From assembly GCA_002633025.1 (NCBI GenBank), contig NMRB01000061.1, forward strand, positions 522,686-586,685: 64,000 nucleotides of DNA, in the 5' to 3' direction. The position numbers and the translations under genes were made by a program. The notes under the pieces are model-generated. The model had not been told where the DNA came from, ran no database searches, and saw only the letters and a list, made by a program, of their open reading frames with translations. This stretch comes from Notospermus geniculatus (taxonomy: Eukaryota > Nemertea > Pilidiophora > Heteronemertea > Lineidae). This document shows positions 13,098 to 24,830 of this stretch, piece by piece; within the stretch, counting starts at the first letter, position 1, and the number at the start of each line of letters is the position of its first letter.

Positions 13098-13619
13098 GGT
13101 AGTTATTACCCCCGGAACGGAATAGTTATTTTTGCCGGAACGGAACAGAAATGAAAATGCGGAATGACCCAAAAACCGGAACGTGGAGCCAATTTAAATA
13201 TCCCAACATGTTATAAATAGCAACAGAACACGTGATTGAAAGAGTTTTGTCAACGACGATTTTCCCTTCGGTTCTCCACCCCCTCTGCATTACGCACGTG
13301 TATAGTCAGCATTTTCAACGCGACTCCAGGTTTCACAAGTATGGTGGAGAACGGAAAGAGTGGTCGTCGTTGACCACTTAAGCCGCGGCGGTTATTTTAG
13401 TAATTTGGATGGTATGAAAAGTGCCGTTATTCGTCAAATCTATAAATTAAATCTTTTATTAATTCCATAATATATTTTCAAAAAGCTGAAAGCTCCATTG
13501 CCGATAATTTCACCGTTGTATACATCATTCTATGGTTTCGTTCCGGTTTTAGGGCCAATTTCACATTTTCAATTCTGTTCCGTTCCGTCAAAAATAACTA
13601 TCCGGGGAAAATAACTACC
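13098..13619. mobile_element. Non-autonomous DNA transposon, ~90-bp TIRs, 8-9 bp target duplication
   Basis: The ends read GGTAGTTATTACCCCCGGAA and, inverted at the right, a GGTAGTTATTTTCCCCGGAT version. The TIRs extend through GTTATTTTTGCCGGAACGGA and CCGGAACG. The phrase CTGGTTTTG flanks both sides (13089-13097 and 13622-13630), one or two bases from the right end, as expected for a target-site duplication of hAT-like length. The interior holds a second inverted pair (CAACGACGA..GGTTCTCCACC / GGTGGAGAACGG..TCGTCGTTG). There is no transposase ORF. Confidence 0.85.
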
Positions 13620-14444
13620 CGCTGGTTTTGTACCGCCTGATCCAACTAGATAATCTGAGATATGACCGTGATATGACCAATGAATTATTTGCAGACATAA
13701 ACAACCGTGATGTAACCAAGTTAGGCAGTGGCCAGTGTAGTGTTCGTGACTTTATTACGCAGTTCGGGTGTTTTGTAATAACAGAAGCCTGTCACATTAG
13801 CCACAAGGAGTTACATCTCATCCTGCTATTGGTAAAGAATGGTACCTTGTGACTGACACTGGCATCAGACCATTAGATAGCATCGCTGTCTACTTGTCAT
13901 GCTTAGTGAAGTTCCAGTACGTTGATTTCGTAGGCGTTTGCTTGCCCCTAAAGTGCTTCAGGTATACCGTTATAGGTAAATTCTCCCAACCACACCTCAA
14001 TCTACTTGGGCGTTCAAAGCAACTATATGGATGCTACCAACCACATTTTTTCAGTAAGCCATCATTATGGGCAGGGGTTCTTTATACCTTCACAGCAAGA
14101 TGTGATATAGAGTCTCAATGATGTTCCAACTTCAAAGCAACCAGAATAACACTGATTCCTAACAACATTCCGGGTGTGAAAAAACCTCGTCACAAAGCTA
14201 AACAATTATGGCCCGGGTTTATGTACGATTTCAAAGATGTACCTTGACAACAGCCCTTTTTGTTATATGCCTGAGCAACCTTTGCATTCTTTTAGAAGAA
14301 CCTTCAGTACTTGGAAAATTCCTCCACAGCCGGTAGCTTTGCAAATAGACAGTCATGGAGATGTAATTGAAATGTCAGGATATGTCATCACTTCGGAGCC
14401 AATGCTTCAGTTACATTCAGACTCACTAAGCCTGCTACCAAAAT
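13620..14444. other. Unannotated stretch
   Basis: Three consecutive plus ORFs (13628-13852, 13849-14121, 14237-14467) have no domains. The last runs into the MITE that follows, which argues against it being a gene. Confidence 0.35.
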
Positions 14445-14642
14445 GTGACCCGTCACAGCAAAACTAGGCGTATGTCGCTCTTAGCTTGGCAGGGTGAGAC
14501 CAAATGTTTGTCAGTTTCAATACTGTCTGTCTATTGTGAAATCTGAAACTATCTATTTCTTCCATTCTCTCCTGGTATCATCTTAGTTCGTTGAGGCTCA
14601 CCTTCTGAGCGACATGCGCCTAGTTTTGCTGTGACGAGTCAC
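14445..14642. mobile_element. Fold-back MITE, GTGACYCGTCACAGCAAAAC family, uninterrupted copy
   Basis: The left end GTGACCCGTCACAGCAAAAC pairs with an inverted right end that begins GTGACTCGTCACAGCAAAAC. The next segments, CTAGGCG.ATGTCGCTC, also pair. A related copy in inverted orientation is at 59354-59727 and is split by a SINE, so this copy serves as its empty-site reference. Confidence 0.92.
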
Positions 14643-17600
14643 AAGAATGTGAAAGTCGGAGTTCTGTTGCACGACACCTTTCTGCATCCATGTGTTTTAA
14701 AAGTCCACCAACAAGACAATTGGGAAGATCATTTTATCCTTTGCACCAAACAACCTGAATAGAAGGATTAGGATTGCCATGATATAAATGTTGGGGTTAT
14801 TTCAGGTTTTTTTGACAGAGCATTTTGTTTTATGCGTCGCGGTCCACCCTATGCAAGCAACAAAATCGCAGAGGCTGGCATATTAAAATGCGATCCATGC
14901 GGTCATTCTGATATCGTAAACGTTTTATTTTTACTTTCTTGCAGCCAATCCTAGATTCCAACAGTATGTCAGCTTTCCTGCACTATTCACTTTTGTACAC
15001 TTATCACCACCATTGAAATACTGTGGCCATGGTGACTTGCTCAACTGGAATGTCTATACATGCACAACGTAGCATATGTCATTGAATCTTTCATGATCGC
15101 GAACTTGTTGATTTCGTTCACAGCCGGCCGTAACCCTAGAAATAGAAGGGAGAAAGCATCTCCAAACTTGGTTCCAGACATGTCTTTTGGGTGCTGTTGG
15201 CAACGTTCCACAGGGACGTGTAACAACAGCCAATAAACATGTCTGGAATTGGGATTGCCGTCTCCTCCATTCCGTCTTCATAAAAGGCAATCCCCTCTGA
15301 ATCCTCTTGGATCCAAGGGAAAGTACTATTGCTTGTTTGTCGCCACGAAAAAATTGACAATCCACGGAGAAGCATTTGTGTATTAGAAAGCACCGGTGCT
15401 TCTACACTGCCTCGGCATCGCATCCTCTCACTGAACTGTGAAAGGACTCTTGTATGCTCGACTTCAATGCAAACCAGTTCATCTCTGCACCAATTCACAG
15501 TGCCGAAAGGTTGGAGAAGTGCGCAATGATCCACACTTTTCTCTCAATTCCATTTAATGAGATGATATTCAACAGCGCAAAACAATATCCTATCATTGAT
15601 GAAATCAATTACACCAACTCAACCGACGTTTTTGAACGTTTGAAATTCTCATATTTCATTTAAAAAATCCTGATGGAAAGGCAGTCCTAATGGGATTCGT
15701 TTTGCCTGGTAGTTTTGTGTTTATCAAGCAGATGTTGCAGGGCATGCGAGTGACAAATGGAATGGAATTATCAACAGCACCGTCTCCGACCAGATTATTC
15801 AGGGAATGCGATAAAAGGCCATGACAAATGCAATACACAGTTGCACGCAACATGGAATTATGAATGTGGCTGTGGCATGGTATTGGCATGACGGAGAGCC
15901 AGAAGAAAGGAGTGGTATTTGTACGCTGAAATCAAGGATGAATCACATGGGGACACGACTGACAATGAGGAATATGTGTCCGCTCAGATATACATTATGT
16001 ACACACCGCATACAAAGAACATTACCATAGGCTTAGGCTGTCATGGCTGTAGGTTTGCACTTTCACGACTTTGCAGCAGCCACTTTTTATAACGTTTTGC
16101 TATCAGGTAAGGAACTGCAAGAACGACAAAGGATTTCTAAGGAGCACTCAATCTTGCCAGTGGCCCTCAGCTTCTTAGAGCCAAGTTTCAGACTATGTTG
16201 CCAAGTTCCCTTAATGGAATTAGTAAAGCTCTCTCAGGGATGATGTCTGATAAACTGATTTTTAAGACAGACTAGATGGAGTAATTTTTCATGCCCCCAT
16301 CCTAAAGACCATTACGCCTTTCTTCTAGCACTCGCTTCACAAATGCCCTGACTGAATCAAAGATTTCTCCTATGGTCTCATTTCGCCCTAACAGATGAAA
16401 AAAAGGAGAAAATGAGCAATGGTTCAGCCGATGGCAATGGTCATTTGCAAAACAGCAAACCCTCGAGTGAAGGCCATCGTTATCCGATGGTAACAATTCT
16501 GGCCCCACAAGGGAAAATCTCATCTGACGTTGAAACGCGAGAATGAAAGGATTGTCTGTTTTATTGATGAGGATGGACGTTTTTGCTGGTAAGTGCATTA
16601 TTGTGCTGTAGCATCAGAGTAAAGTGCTTCTGGATAAAAAGGACACCTAGTACGAATGAATGAATGAGAGCAACACATAAAATGTTGCATCCATACCGAC
16701 AGGTTGAATTTTCAGGCAACCCCAATCCATACCTTATATTCTGGTATCGGTGTACTGGTAACAGTGAACCGACTGTGCAACCCATGAAATCTGACGATGA
16801 AAACTTTTTCGTTGCCTGAATATTGGGATATTTTTTTTCTTTGATCGCTTGGAGTCAAACAGAGTCTTTTGTCTAAGACTTTGTGGTCCGCTAAATTTGC
16901 ATATGTTGCCCGAATAACGAAATAGAATTTCAAAGTATAATTCTCTAGAGCAGTCTAGAAAAGACTTGAAAGATTCACCATCCTCGATGTCTAATTGGGC
17001 CTTCCAAAACTTCTCCTCAGAGACGGTAACAGAAATTGCCTGGGGTGGTCCTTTGTCCAGGATACACCAAATCGATAGCAAACAAGAGAAGCTAATAAAG
17101 CTTCAAAGTATGGGCAAGACTCCACCAAGTGTACTGGACGATTGGGAGGAAGCGAGAATACACTGAGTCAATACCACCTGAGGTGAAATATTGACAGCAG
17201 CCTACTCACAGATTGAGAACAAACTGACTCCAGTCTGCTATAAACCATTGGAAATTGCATGGTCGAAGGAAGTTTGCTGGCTTACGAGATGGTGATGTCC
17301 TGAATATTCTAAGGCATGGTCGGGCAACCCTTTGTCATTCATGAGGGGCTAAAGTTGTTTGGGTTAATTCCTAACAAATGTAACCAATTTGTTGAAGGAC
17401 ATACTGAGGGGCCGGACTGATGAGCTTGCATATTGCCTTCACATTCATTTCCTCTTGGCAAACGAAGGTGGTAGATCTAATATGAAGTACATAAGTGGCA
17501 CTATAGGACCACTCTTGGGGTCACTGACAACCACGCCTTGGAGATTGTAACTGTGTATTCACAACACACTAACTTTGCACTTAAGAATCTATACCATCAG

Positions 17601-18599
17601 ACTTTCGAGTCGATGTTTGAATATCATTAACATTATCGTGTTTGCATAAGGAAAGTCACATTACTCCCTTGTTTTGTAATGACATTATTCTTTGAGTCAG
17701 AATAATATTTTTGGAACCTCAATCAAATCTATTGATTGATTTCACGACATTCGAAACACACATTAATCGTGCCTGTCGAGATTGTAGCCGCAAGTGAAAG
17801 CTACCTCACATGAAATCAAACAGGTGTTCCACAACATGCAACAGAGTGTAATGTAGCTCATCAGTGTTGAATTCATAGTGAGAGTGAAAATAGTTGATTT
17901 CACATTCTCATCAGGGTCTGGGGATTATCACAATAACAATCGAACAGTACTGCAGGAATTCTCTTGCTGAAGTGTAGTTGGTCACGCGAAAAAGTATCCT
18001 GTACTTCCTTAAAATGCTGCATGCACCTGAAAAGACATGTTTTTCTCTTCCTATACCTTGAGACTTTTTTATGGGCCTACAGTAACTTTCGTTCCTAGGA
18101 TGTCTCAACAACATCTTTTACTGACAGGGGTCAGCAATTTTGTACCTGCTGGCCCTCAACCAAGTTCGTCTCTGCAACGTTCACCAATTCTTTGATGTTG
18201 ATAGCGTACAATGTAATGATTATAATGGTAGTACCAAATGAGTACCCTTGTCTGTGCGGCCTCCATCCCTCCCCCACAAAACAGAGAAAAGCACGAAACG
18301 GGCGACTCTGAAGTACCCTACGTGACATCATATCACCACTTCGACAACATGAAACTGGAAACCCACCAAGCGACAGTATATGAGCATACGGTGTGGTGAT
18401 CTCATCCACTACGGTGCAGAATAAACCAATCAAGAAGACATGTCTGTCACAACTTCAGACCATTAGTGAGTGTCACCAAAGACTCGATGGCACAACACTG
18501 CAATGAGTGGTTTTGATGTCTGCAGAGAGCATTCATTTCTCTAATGATTATGAATGACATGTTTTCCTTCATCCACATCAAGAACAGAAAGAGTTGTTT
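14643..18599. other. Unannotated stretch with ambiguous ORFs
   Basis: ORFs on both strands at 15041-15534 and 16712-17166 have somewhat protein-like composition, for instance the acidic stretch near 16966-17166 plus and the antisense 16734-17081 minus, but they compete for the same DNA and carry no motif I recognise. I see no repeats here. Confidence 0.35.
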
Positions 18600-18712
18600 T
18601 CATTGCTTCATCATGCTCTCTTGTTTGTTCAGCGAAAGCAAATAGAAACGTTTTTCACAGCTTCATCAGATTGCTTTGTTTGTACAGCAAAAGCAAATAG
18701 AAATGCCAAAGA
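18600..18712. repeat. Two-copy direct repeat, ~58-bp unit
   Basis: Each copy holds GCTTCATCA, TTGTTTGT.CAGC.AAAGC and AAATAGAAA. The copies have diverged by several substitutions. No gene is associated. Confidence 0.7.
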
Positions 18713-19261
18713 CGGAAACATTTTGATATTTCAAAAGACTTTTGACACACTTTATGTTTTAAACTTGTGCTGACTGCTATAGGTAACAGAATTCTTTGAC
18801 GATTTCCAACATTCTTTAGTACAAAGAAATATCATTTTCTTTATCTTGACTTCGGAGAACAGTTCTATGAGTACAGGGACTTCACGAAGTCTGGAAACAT
18901 CTTTACATGTTGATCTTGGCGATTTTTTTACAAGTAGCTTAGAGAAGTAGAGAATATCTTCTTAACTCGTCACTGTGATTACTTCTATTTAGGAGACATC
19001 CCCTTGATATTAGGGTCATGTTCAGTTGAAATTCTTACAGAAGATGTTATTGCTTCATCCAGTACAATAACACAACTAAATGGTTAATCTCAACTGAATC
19101 ATTATCCATAAAAAGCACCGATACCCAGGACCCAAGGCAAACTTCACACGCTTATAAGTGATGAAAAACACTATTAAGAGTTCCATTATCACTATCTCCT
19201 TGTCTCTAGGCAAGGCCATATGAGTTCCTTGCATGGACCCTTTGAAAAGGCCATCTCATTA
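18713..19261. other. Unannotated stretch
   Basis: I see no repeat, exon or RNA gene here. Confidence 0.4.
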
Positions 19262-19555
19262 TAGTTGGCTTACAGAGCTTATGGGGTTTATAAGATTTCT
19301 ATCACACAGAATTGCCAGGCCATGGTGCAGATTTGGTCTGCCTCACGACATTTAGCTAGCTACATATGTGTACATGTACATGCACATGTAATGTTGTGTA
19401 CGTCTGCTCGTTATACATGTACGTATTATAAGATTTAGGTGGCTCTATCTCATCTAGAATACTTTTGAAGAAATCCAATGTGTAGATACTTACCTTTTGG
19501 ACAGCACAACTGAAGGCCAAGACTGGTGACTGCTATGACTGCTTCTTAGGATGAG
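19262..19555. repeat. Local duplication, copy A
   Basis: The stretch starting AGTTGGCTTACAGAGCTTAT and the stretch ending at GCTTCTTAGGATGAG match 20518-21202 closely. Copy A is compact; copy B carries about 400 bp of extra sequence in the middle. On the minus strand the shared part includes a good splice donor, AAAAG|GTAAGTATC, ending a candidate exon at 19494. An N lies at 19556, exactly at the duplication edge. Confidence 0.88.
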
Positions 19556-19606
19556 NGCATGCAGCACGTGTGGGGCAAGAATGATCAAAGAATCCCAAAT
19601 AATTAC

Positions 19607-19769
19607 CTTTCAGATCACTACAAACGTCGTCTGGCTGCACCAGTTCATTCTTGGCTAATACTTCGACATTCATCAACCGTTCGGAGGTTGATAAATCGTC
19701 ATCCATCATGTCAATTTCGAAAATAACACGAGCAATGAACTGATGACTGCACACAAATCTTGCCGCCAT
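19607..19769 (-). CDS. Candidate first coding exon, unidentified protein
   Basis: An ATG in a strong context (CACAATGGCGGC) opens a 54-codon frame beginning MAARFVCSHQF and passing an acidic MMDDD stretch. It ends at AAAG|GTAATT, a usable donor, at phase 1. About 60-110 bp downstream on the minus strand is the duplicated segment whose donor AAAAG|GTAAGT lies at 19494, so a short second exon is possible. I recognise no domain and could not trace further exons. The frame also runs past the donor to a stop at about 19533. Confidence 0.3.
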
Positions 19770-20164
19770 TGTGTGGTCTCACTGCACAGTTTTGGCCATT
19801 ACGAAACGCATCCGCAGTGCAACAAAATAGTTCTTTTCACACACGGTCAAATTTGTTATTCTGTCAAAGTTATGATTATAAAAAGTAGTTGTAATAATAA
19901 CTACAAGTTATGGCTATGGAAAATAATGATTTTGCTGCGCAAATCAGTATGGAGAGGAAACATAGAAAAAAGTAGTCCATTTGCGCAACTGGCAGTCAAG
20001 GTCAAGGTCATTGGTAGGCCTACAAGCCCACGTTTTTTAATTTGAATTTGAATAGGCCTACTTAGGTCCCCTTTGGTTGTGCCTTGTCGAATAAGTGCAG
20101 AGGATAGGCAATGCATTGAAATTCATAGCCTATATCAAATCAATATAGGGCCTACTGAGACTGA
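19770..20164. other. Unannotated stretch
   Basis: This is the upstream flank of the candidate exon. TAGGCCTAC words occur at ~20014 and ~20053, and there is a short AATTTGAATTTGAAT repeat. No exon is recognisable. Confidence 0.4.
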
Positions 20165-20517
20165 GACTATATACCAAGCCAATTTCATAAACACCAGTTT
20201 TCGGTGTTGACTGCCCTTGACACCATTATTAGTTTCTGGTGTTGGGGCAAAAGCCGGGTACACCAGTTTTCGGTGTTCAAAGGGTCGACACCGTTATGAA
20301 ACCAAAAAGTAGTGTCCACGGAAAGGAACACCAATTTTCGGTGTAAGGTTTTCGGTGTTGATTGGCCTTGACACTAATTTCGGGTGTTGGCAAAAGCGGG
20401 CTACACCAGTTTTTGGTGTTCAAGAGGGTCGACACCGTTATGAACACCGAAAAGTAGTGTCCTCGGAAAGGGAACACCGATTTTCGGTGTAAGGGTTACA
20501 CCACTTTTTTTACTGTG
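20165..20517. mobile_element. Tandemly doubled ~155-bp element rich in CACCRRTTTTCGGTG
   Basis: Two successive units each contain TTTTCGGTGTTGA, GCCCTTGACAC or GGCCTTGACAC, CAAAAGC, GGTCGACACCGTTATGA and AAAAGTAGTGTCC. The right end reads TTACACCAC, a T-run, then ACTGTGTAG, a terminal motif common on animal DNA elements. It abuts copy B of the local duplication. No ORF beyond repeat-driven frames is present. Confidence 0.75.
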
Positions 20518-21202
20518 TAGTTGGCTTACAGAGCTTATAGGGTTTATAGGATTTCTATCACACAAAATTGCCAGGCCATGGTACAGATTTGGTCTGCCTC
20601 ACTACATTTGGCTAGGTACATGTACACCTACACGCGTAAATGGCCTCGACCGAGGACGTTGTTAAATTGCCATATAAACCAGGTCCTACAACTGTCCTCA
20701 GTTAGATAGCATGCTTAAATGTAGTATTAACCCAATACACTGACATTTAGAAATGGGTGGGTCCTCAGTTCACGTCCACTGTTGCGGGTAAAATTTCATG
20801 TGTGCGTCCACAGTTGATCGGTGAAAAAAACAATGTGGGAAATTAGGCCAACCAACCGAGGACATTTTCTAATTCACTCAGTAACACACACAGCGCAGTC
20901 TGTATGCGATTTTTCACATAAAAACGAGGACTTTGGAACCAAGGACGTCCTCGTTTGGAGGGAGGTCGCCTATATGAAGGAGTGTATTCATACAAATGTC
21001 CTCGGTGGAGGGCATCGACACACGCCTACGTAGAAGTGCACTTCTGTTGTGTACTTCTGTCGTTATACTTATTATAAGAGTTTGGTGGTTCTGTCTCATC
21101 TAAGAATACTTTTGAAGAAATCCAATGTGTAGATACTTACCTTTTGGACAGCACAACTGAAGGCCAAGACTGGTGACTGCTATGACTGCTTCTCAGGATG
21201 AG
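20518..21202. repeat. Local duplication, copy B, with internal insert
   Basis: It matches copy A at both ends: TTGGCTTACAGAGCTTATAG at the left, and the right block from about 21050 including AATCCAATGTGTAGATACTT. The middle, about 20625-21030, is absent from copy A. The right block is nearly identical to copy A, so the event looks recent or under constraint. Confidence 0.88.
20625..21030. mobile_element. ~405-bp insert with imperfect inverted ends
   Basis: Copy A of the duplication shows the uninterrupted arrangement. The insert begins near CCTACACGCGTAAATGGCCT and CGACCGAGGACGTT. Its inverted right end reads CGTAGGCGTGTGTCGATGCC and then CCACCGAGGAC. CCGAGGAC-type words recur internally. 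The ends are similar but not identical, so exact borders are uncertain. Confidence 0.6.
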
Positions 21203-21376
21203 CCTGCGTTGGAAGACCCCTGATGGTTCTGACGGCCCTGGAAAGCTTGGCTGTGGCCTGAGCCGTGGTCCATGTGGTTGAGGCCCTGGGACACTCAGCT
21301 GGGGTGTCAGATGAAGACCCTGTCCATGCGCCCATAGGTGAGTTTTAGGTCTAATTTTCGCCGGAGATGATGCCAT
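21141..21376 (-). CDS. Candidate first exon, proline-rich, unidentified
   Basis: An ATG in the context ATCATGGCATC opens 78 codons and two bases up to a consensus donor AAAAG|GTAAGTATC. The frame is rich in P, S, H and R (PGPQPHGP, SFPGPSEPSG). Its last ~20 codons come from the duplicated segment, which in copy A is joined to different upstream sequence. The composition could equally be non-coding, and no downstream exon was found. Confidence 0.22.
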
Positions 21377-21436
21377 GATTGCAGGATACTGTACTCCAAT
21401 TTCTTGACAATCTGATCCTTTTTTGTGGCTGATCAC

Positions 21437-22320
21437 TCTTCAGATCAGAAAGTTTTTCTATCAAAATTCGTATCAACAGTATATCTATATCAGTACGACA
21501 ACACTAATCCACAATTCCGAAGTGAGTGAAGTTAGTTACAAAAGCACAACACACGGTTACAGAAATATCGTAATGAAAATTGGGAACAAATGCAATCTTT
21601 ATCCACAAACTTGAAGAATTTAGATGCTTTAATCACAAACGTTTGAAAACGTTCTCGTACACAATGTTTCAATTATGGATGAAGGCATAGGCCACGGTTA
21701 CTATTTCAAAGTTGAATATGCCAGATCTAGATTCCACCGAAATCATAAATTCAATCCAATTGAAATTAGTAACAGACACCTTCCTCCACTTCCAAACATT
21801 CGAAATCACGTAGAATCTTGTGCAAGATGGGAATGAATGTCCATGTATATATTATGTACTTCCAAAATCAGCAAAAGACTTTGAAAGCAAGTTCTGTTAA
21901 ATATATACAAACACCTGCAATTGCAAGGAATGGAAAAAATCAATGGCATTGCTGCCTGGTGAATCGATAAGTATCAATTAGGCCTGTGCCTCTACCTGAG
22001 TTGGATAAAAGCCGCCAGCAGATATTTATGGTGAGCCCACAATGACTGAATAGGCCTAAACCCAACCGACAATTCAGGTAACCTATTTGCAATGTTAAAA
22101 ACTCCTATATTCTTGTTTTTATAAATGTGTAAAATGTTTTGAAAAACCTGGGGACGGAGGATCTCTTGTAAGCCTTCAATGTCCACCATAACACGTTGAT
22201 GAAACAATCCTATGACTTACATGTACATGTACGTAGGCTTTCAGCCCTGTCATCAAAACAGTCAGTGCCATTGGCCCTTGACAAAAAGGCATCAGCTACA
22301 CGTAGGTTCAGCCAGGTAAA
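21437..22320. other. Unannotated stretch
   Basis: No exon, repeat or RNA is recognised. Confidence 0.4.
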
Positions 22321-22462
22321 AAGCCGTGTTTACCTGACATCCGTTATCCGTTATGCGATACGACGTTATCCGTCAAAGCATTTGCCCATGTACAGCGATC
22401 GAGATGAAAAACGGATAACGTCGTTCGTATAACGGATAACGGATGTCAGGTAAACACGGCTT
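22321..22462. mobile_element. Near-perfect fold-back MITE, AAGCCGTGTTTACC ends
   Basis: Arms of about 50 bp pair through AAGCCGTGTTTACCTGACAT, CCGTTATCCGTTAT and ACGACGTTATCCGT, with a loop of about 40 bp. A CCAGGTAAA precedes the left end. No ORF is present. Confidence 0.92.
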
Positions 22463-23864
22463 ATGGACAAAACCTTTGACGCCAAGTCAATGTGTCACTT
22501 GATGCAGAGTTGAATTGAACTTTGCAGCTCCTAGAGAAAGGTGTTTCTTCTATATTCATCGCTGTAACCAAACCCGAACCCTATTACCCCACTCTCCCAC
22601 AAACTTGATAAGAGAGAGAAAATTGGATTTCTTCCATGATGTGACAGAAAGAAGAAATTGTTTCCAAGGTCATGGAGGTCACTGCCTGAAGCTTAACTCA
22701 TCCAACAATATTGGAAAAGCATTATTCTGAAAAATTTCCAAGAAATGTTCCGACTCGAGAGTGTATTGAAGAATCATTAGTGCCTTGTCTTTGAGGCTGT
22801 TGGTTCTATGGCTGTTGATTGGATTCCCAGTGAGAGAGATTTTCAAAACAGCGGGGTTTTTAATGTCGATTCAGTTTTCTTCCATATCGTGTCTACTGAT
22901 GTGATAGTGATACTTTCTCGATCAATCATTTTTTGGGAAAAATATCATCTGTACTTTCGTAATCACAGAAAAGCACAGATGTTTTTTTGAACAAAACAGT
23001 TCCTGGTGATAATAATGTTATTCGTCTTTTAATCCATGATGTTAACAATTTGGCACTAAGAAATTTCAGTTCGTGTCCCTTGAAACGGTTGAAAAAAATG
23101 CTTGATGAGGAAGTCAATCTCAGCTAAGGCTGTACAAACATTGTCCCTTGGCAACTCGAGAACCGAGTGCAACTGACAAAGTAAATTAATAAAGATATTA
23201 AACGCGATTAATATGGATACCAAATGATAATCTCACAAGACAGATTTTTTTCAGGATTTTAAAACAATCATATGAATTGACAGGTACATATAGGCCCTAT
23301 TGGTTTTAGGTGAGATGCATTTTTTTCGAACCGTGTGTGGCAAAGATTGACAAAATACATTTTTAAATAGCTCAGATCCTTAATAAAAATGTAATGAACC
23401 ACAAATATTTAGTAACTTATTTATTGAATTGAGAGTATGGTGGATCAGTTCGGGACTAAGCCTACACCTCCAACTACACCTACTACAAATCCAGACCACT
23501 TATCGGCTTTGCATTCTAGGCCTAGGGGAGTATAGCCCTATCCAAGATTTTAAGTGAGAAGAGAGGTTTCCTGTGGGCTGCATCCTACCTCCATTATGTA
23601 CTTTATCCCTTGGAATATATGTACAAGCTGATGTGAAATTCCCCCCCCCATACATTCTACAAGAGTTCGTACAAAAAGAAACCTGTACCACAGCCGTCGT
23701 TGAGAAAGTTTGACATCCAAGGCTGAAAATGAGCCTCAATTAATACACCCTACACAGAGAAACACATTCACCTAAGACATAGAAGTACCTAATGTAGGCC
23801 TACAAAAAGTAAGAGAGTGATACGGACCTCCCCCCTCAGATCCTTTCGATGTAAAAGATACAAT
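22463..23864. other. Unannotated stretch
   Basis: Only short ORFs without domains are present. A C-run lies at ~23641-23649. Confidence 0.4.
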
Positions 23865-23983
23865 GGCCCGTCTTTTAGAATGCTCCTCAACATAAAGGAA
23901 TTCCTCAAGGCTATTGTTCTCAACAGGAGAACAACAGCCTTGAGGAACTTCTTAACGTTGAGGAGCATTCTAAAATATGGGCC
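23865..23983. mobile_element. Fold-back MITE, GGCCCGTCTTTTAGAATGC ends
   Basis: The arms share TTTTAGAATGCTCCTCAACA, GGAATTCCTCAAGGCT and TTGTTCTC, with a very short loop near 23920-23926. ORFs on both strands here (23789-24014) mirror each other because of the palindrome and are not genes. Confidence 0.92.
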
Positions 23984-24830
23984 TACGATACAAACAAAGA
24001 CCATTCAATCTTGAAGTCCCTACATTTCTATCATCCTGTCACTATATCTCGTTAAAAAGAAGATATACATTCACTTAACTTACATATACTGTCCTAAAAT
24101 TGATAAATAGACAATATCTTATAAGACGTATCAAACTTTCAAGGTGATAGTTGAACTAGAATTCCTCATACTCCATCTATCACAGAGCAATTATCACTCT
24201 GGATACCTCTGAACTTTATAGTGGTACAACTGATAAATGAATAGGTGTAACTCCCTTTCCTATTTCACTGGCAATAATGGTTATCCTGCATTGAAATATC
24301 CATAAAATATGATCACGTATTTCCTACCATCGTCATTTGTCTCCTTCGAACACTTTAAATTGATTGGTAAACATGGTGTGAATTTCGCATCCACACGATG
24401 AAAGCAGAATGTACGGTGAAGCCACGGATCCATGCATCATGCAGGTAATGTGGTCGCCTATTGTGGAACGGTTACCAATAGACACGAGCACCATCTGGAT
24501 GTGTCCGAGGGCTGTGCTACTGCGACATGGTTCCTATCAGTTTCTCCCCTCAAGGGAAATAATAGCTTTCTTACACATTCTGTTGAGCTTTGCATCATTT
24601 TGTATGTACATTTGTACAGTTCTCTTCCACAGTAGTGAGAAGACAATGTCAAATTAACACTTGTGGAGAATCAATGATTGTCGTCCATCAAATACGAAAC
24701 AATGTCAGACACTGGACAACCTATCATCACTTGCGACCATGTATTTGGTCAGCAAGCGTATGACGTTACGATAGTACGGGGTATAAGAACATGGTGTCAG
24801 GATGGTAAGGGTATAAGAAGACATAGCATT
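23984..24830. other. Unannotated stretch
   Basis: ORFs at 24409-24657 (two plus frames and one minus) overlap without domain support. Nothing else is seen. Confidence 0.4.

Noticed and set aside
16712-17166. Coding exon
   Set aside because: Plus and minus frames both look protein-like and overlap fully; no domain or splice evidence favours either.
23789-24014. Opposing small proteins on both strands
   Set aside because: They are mirror translations of a fold-back element.
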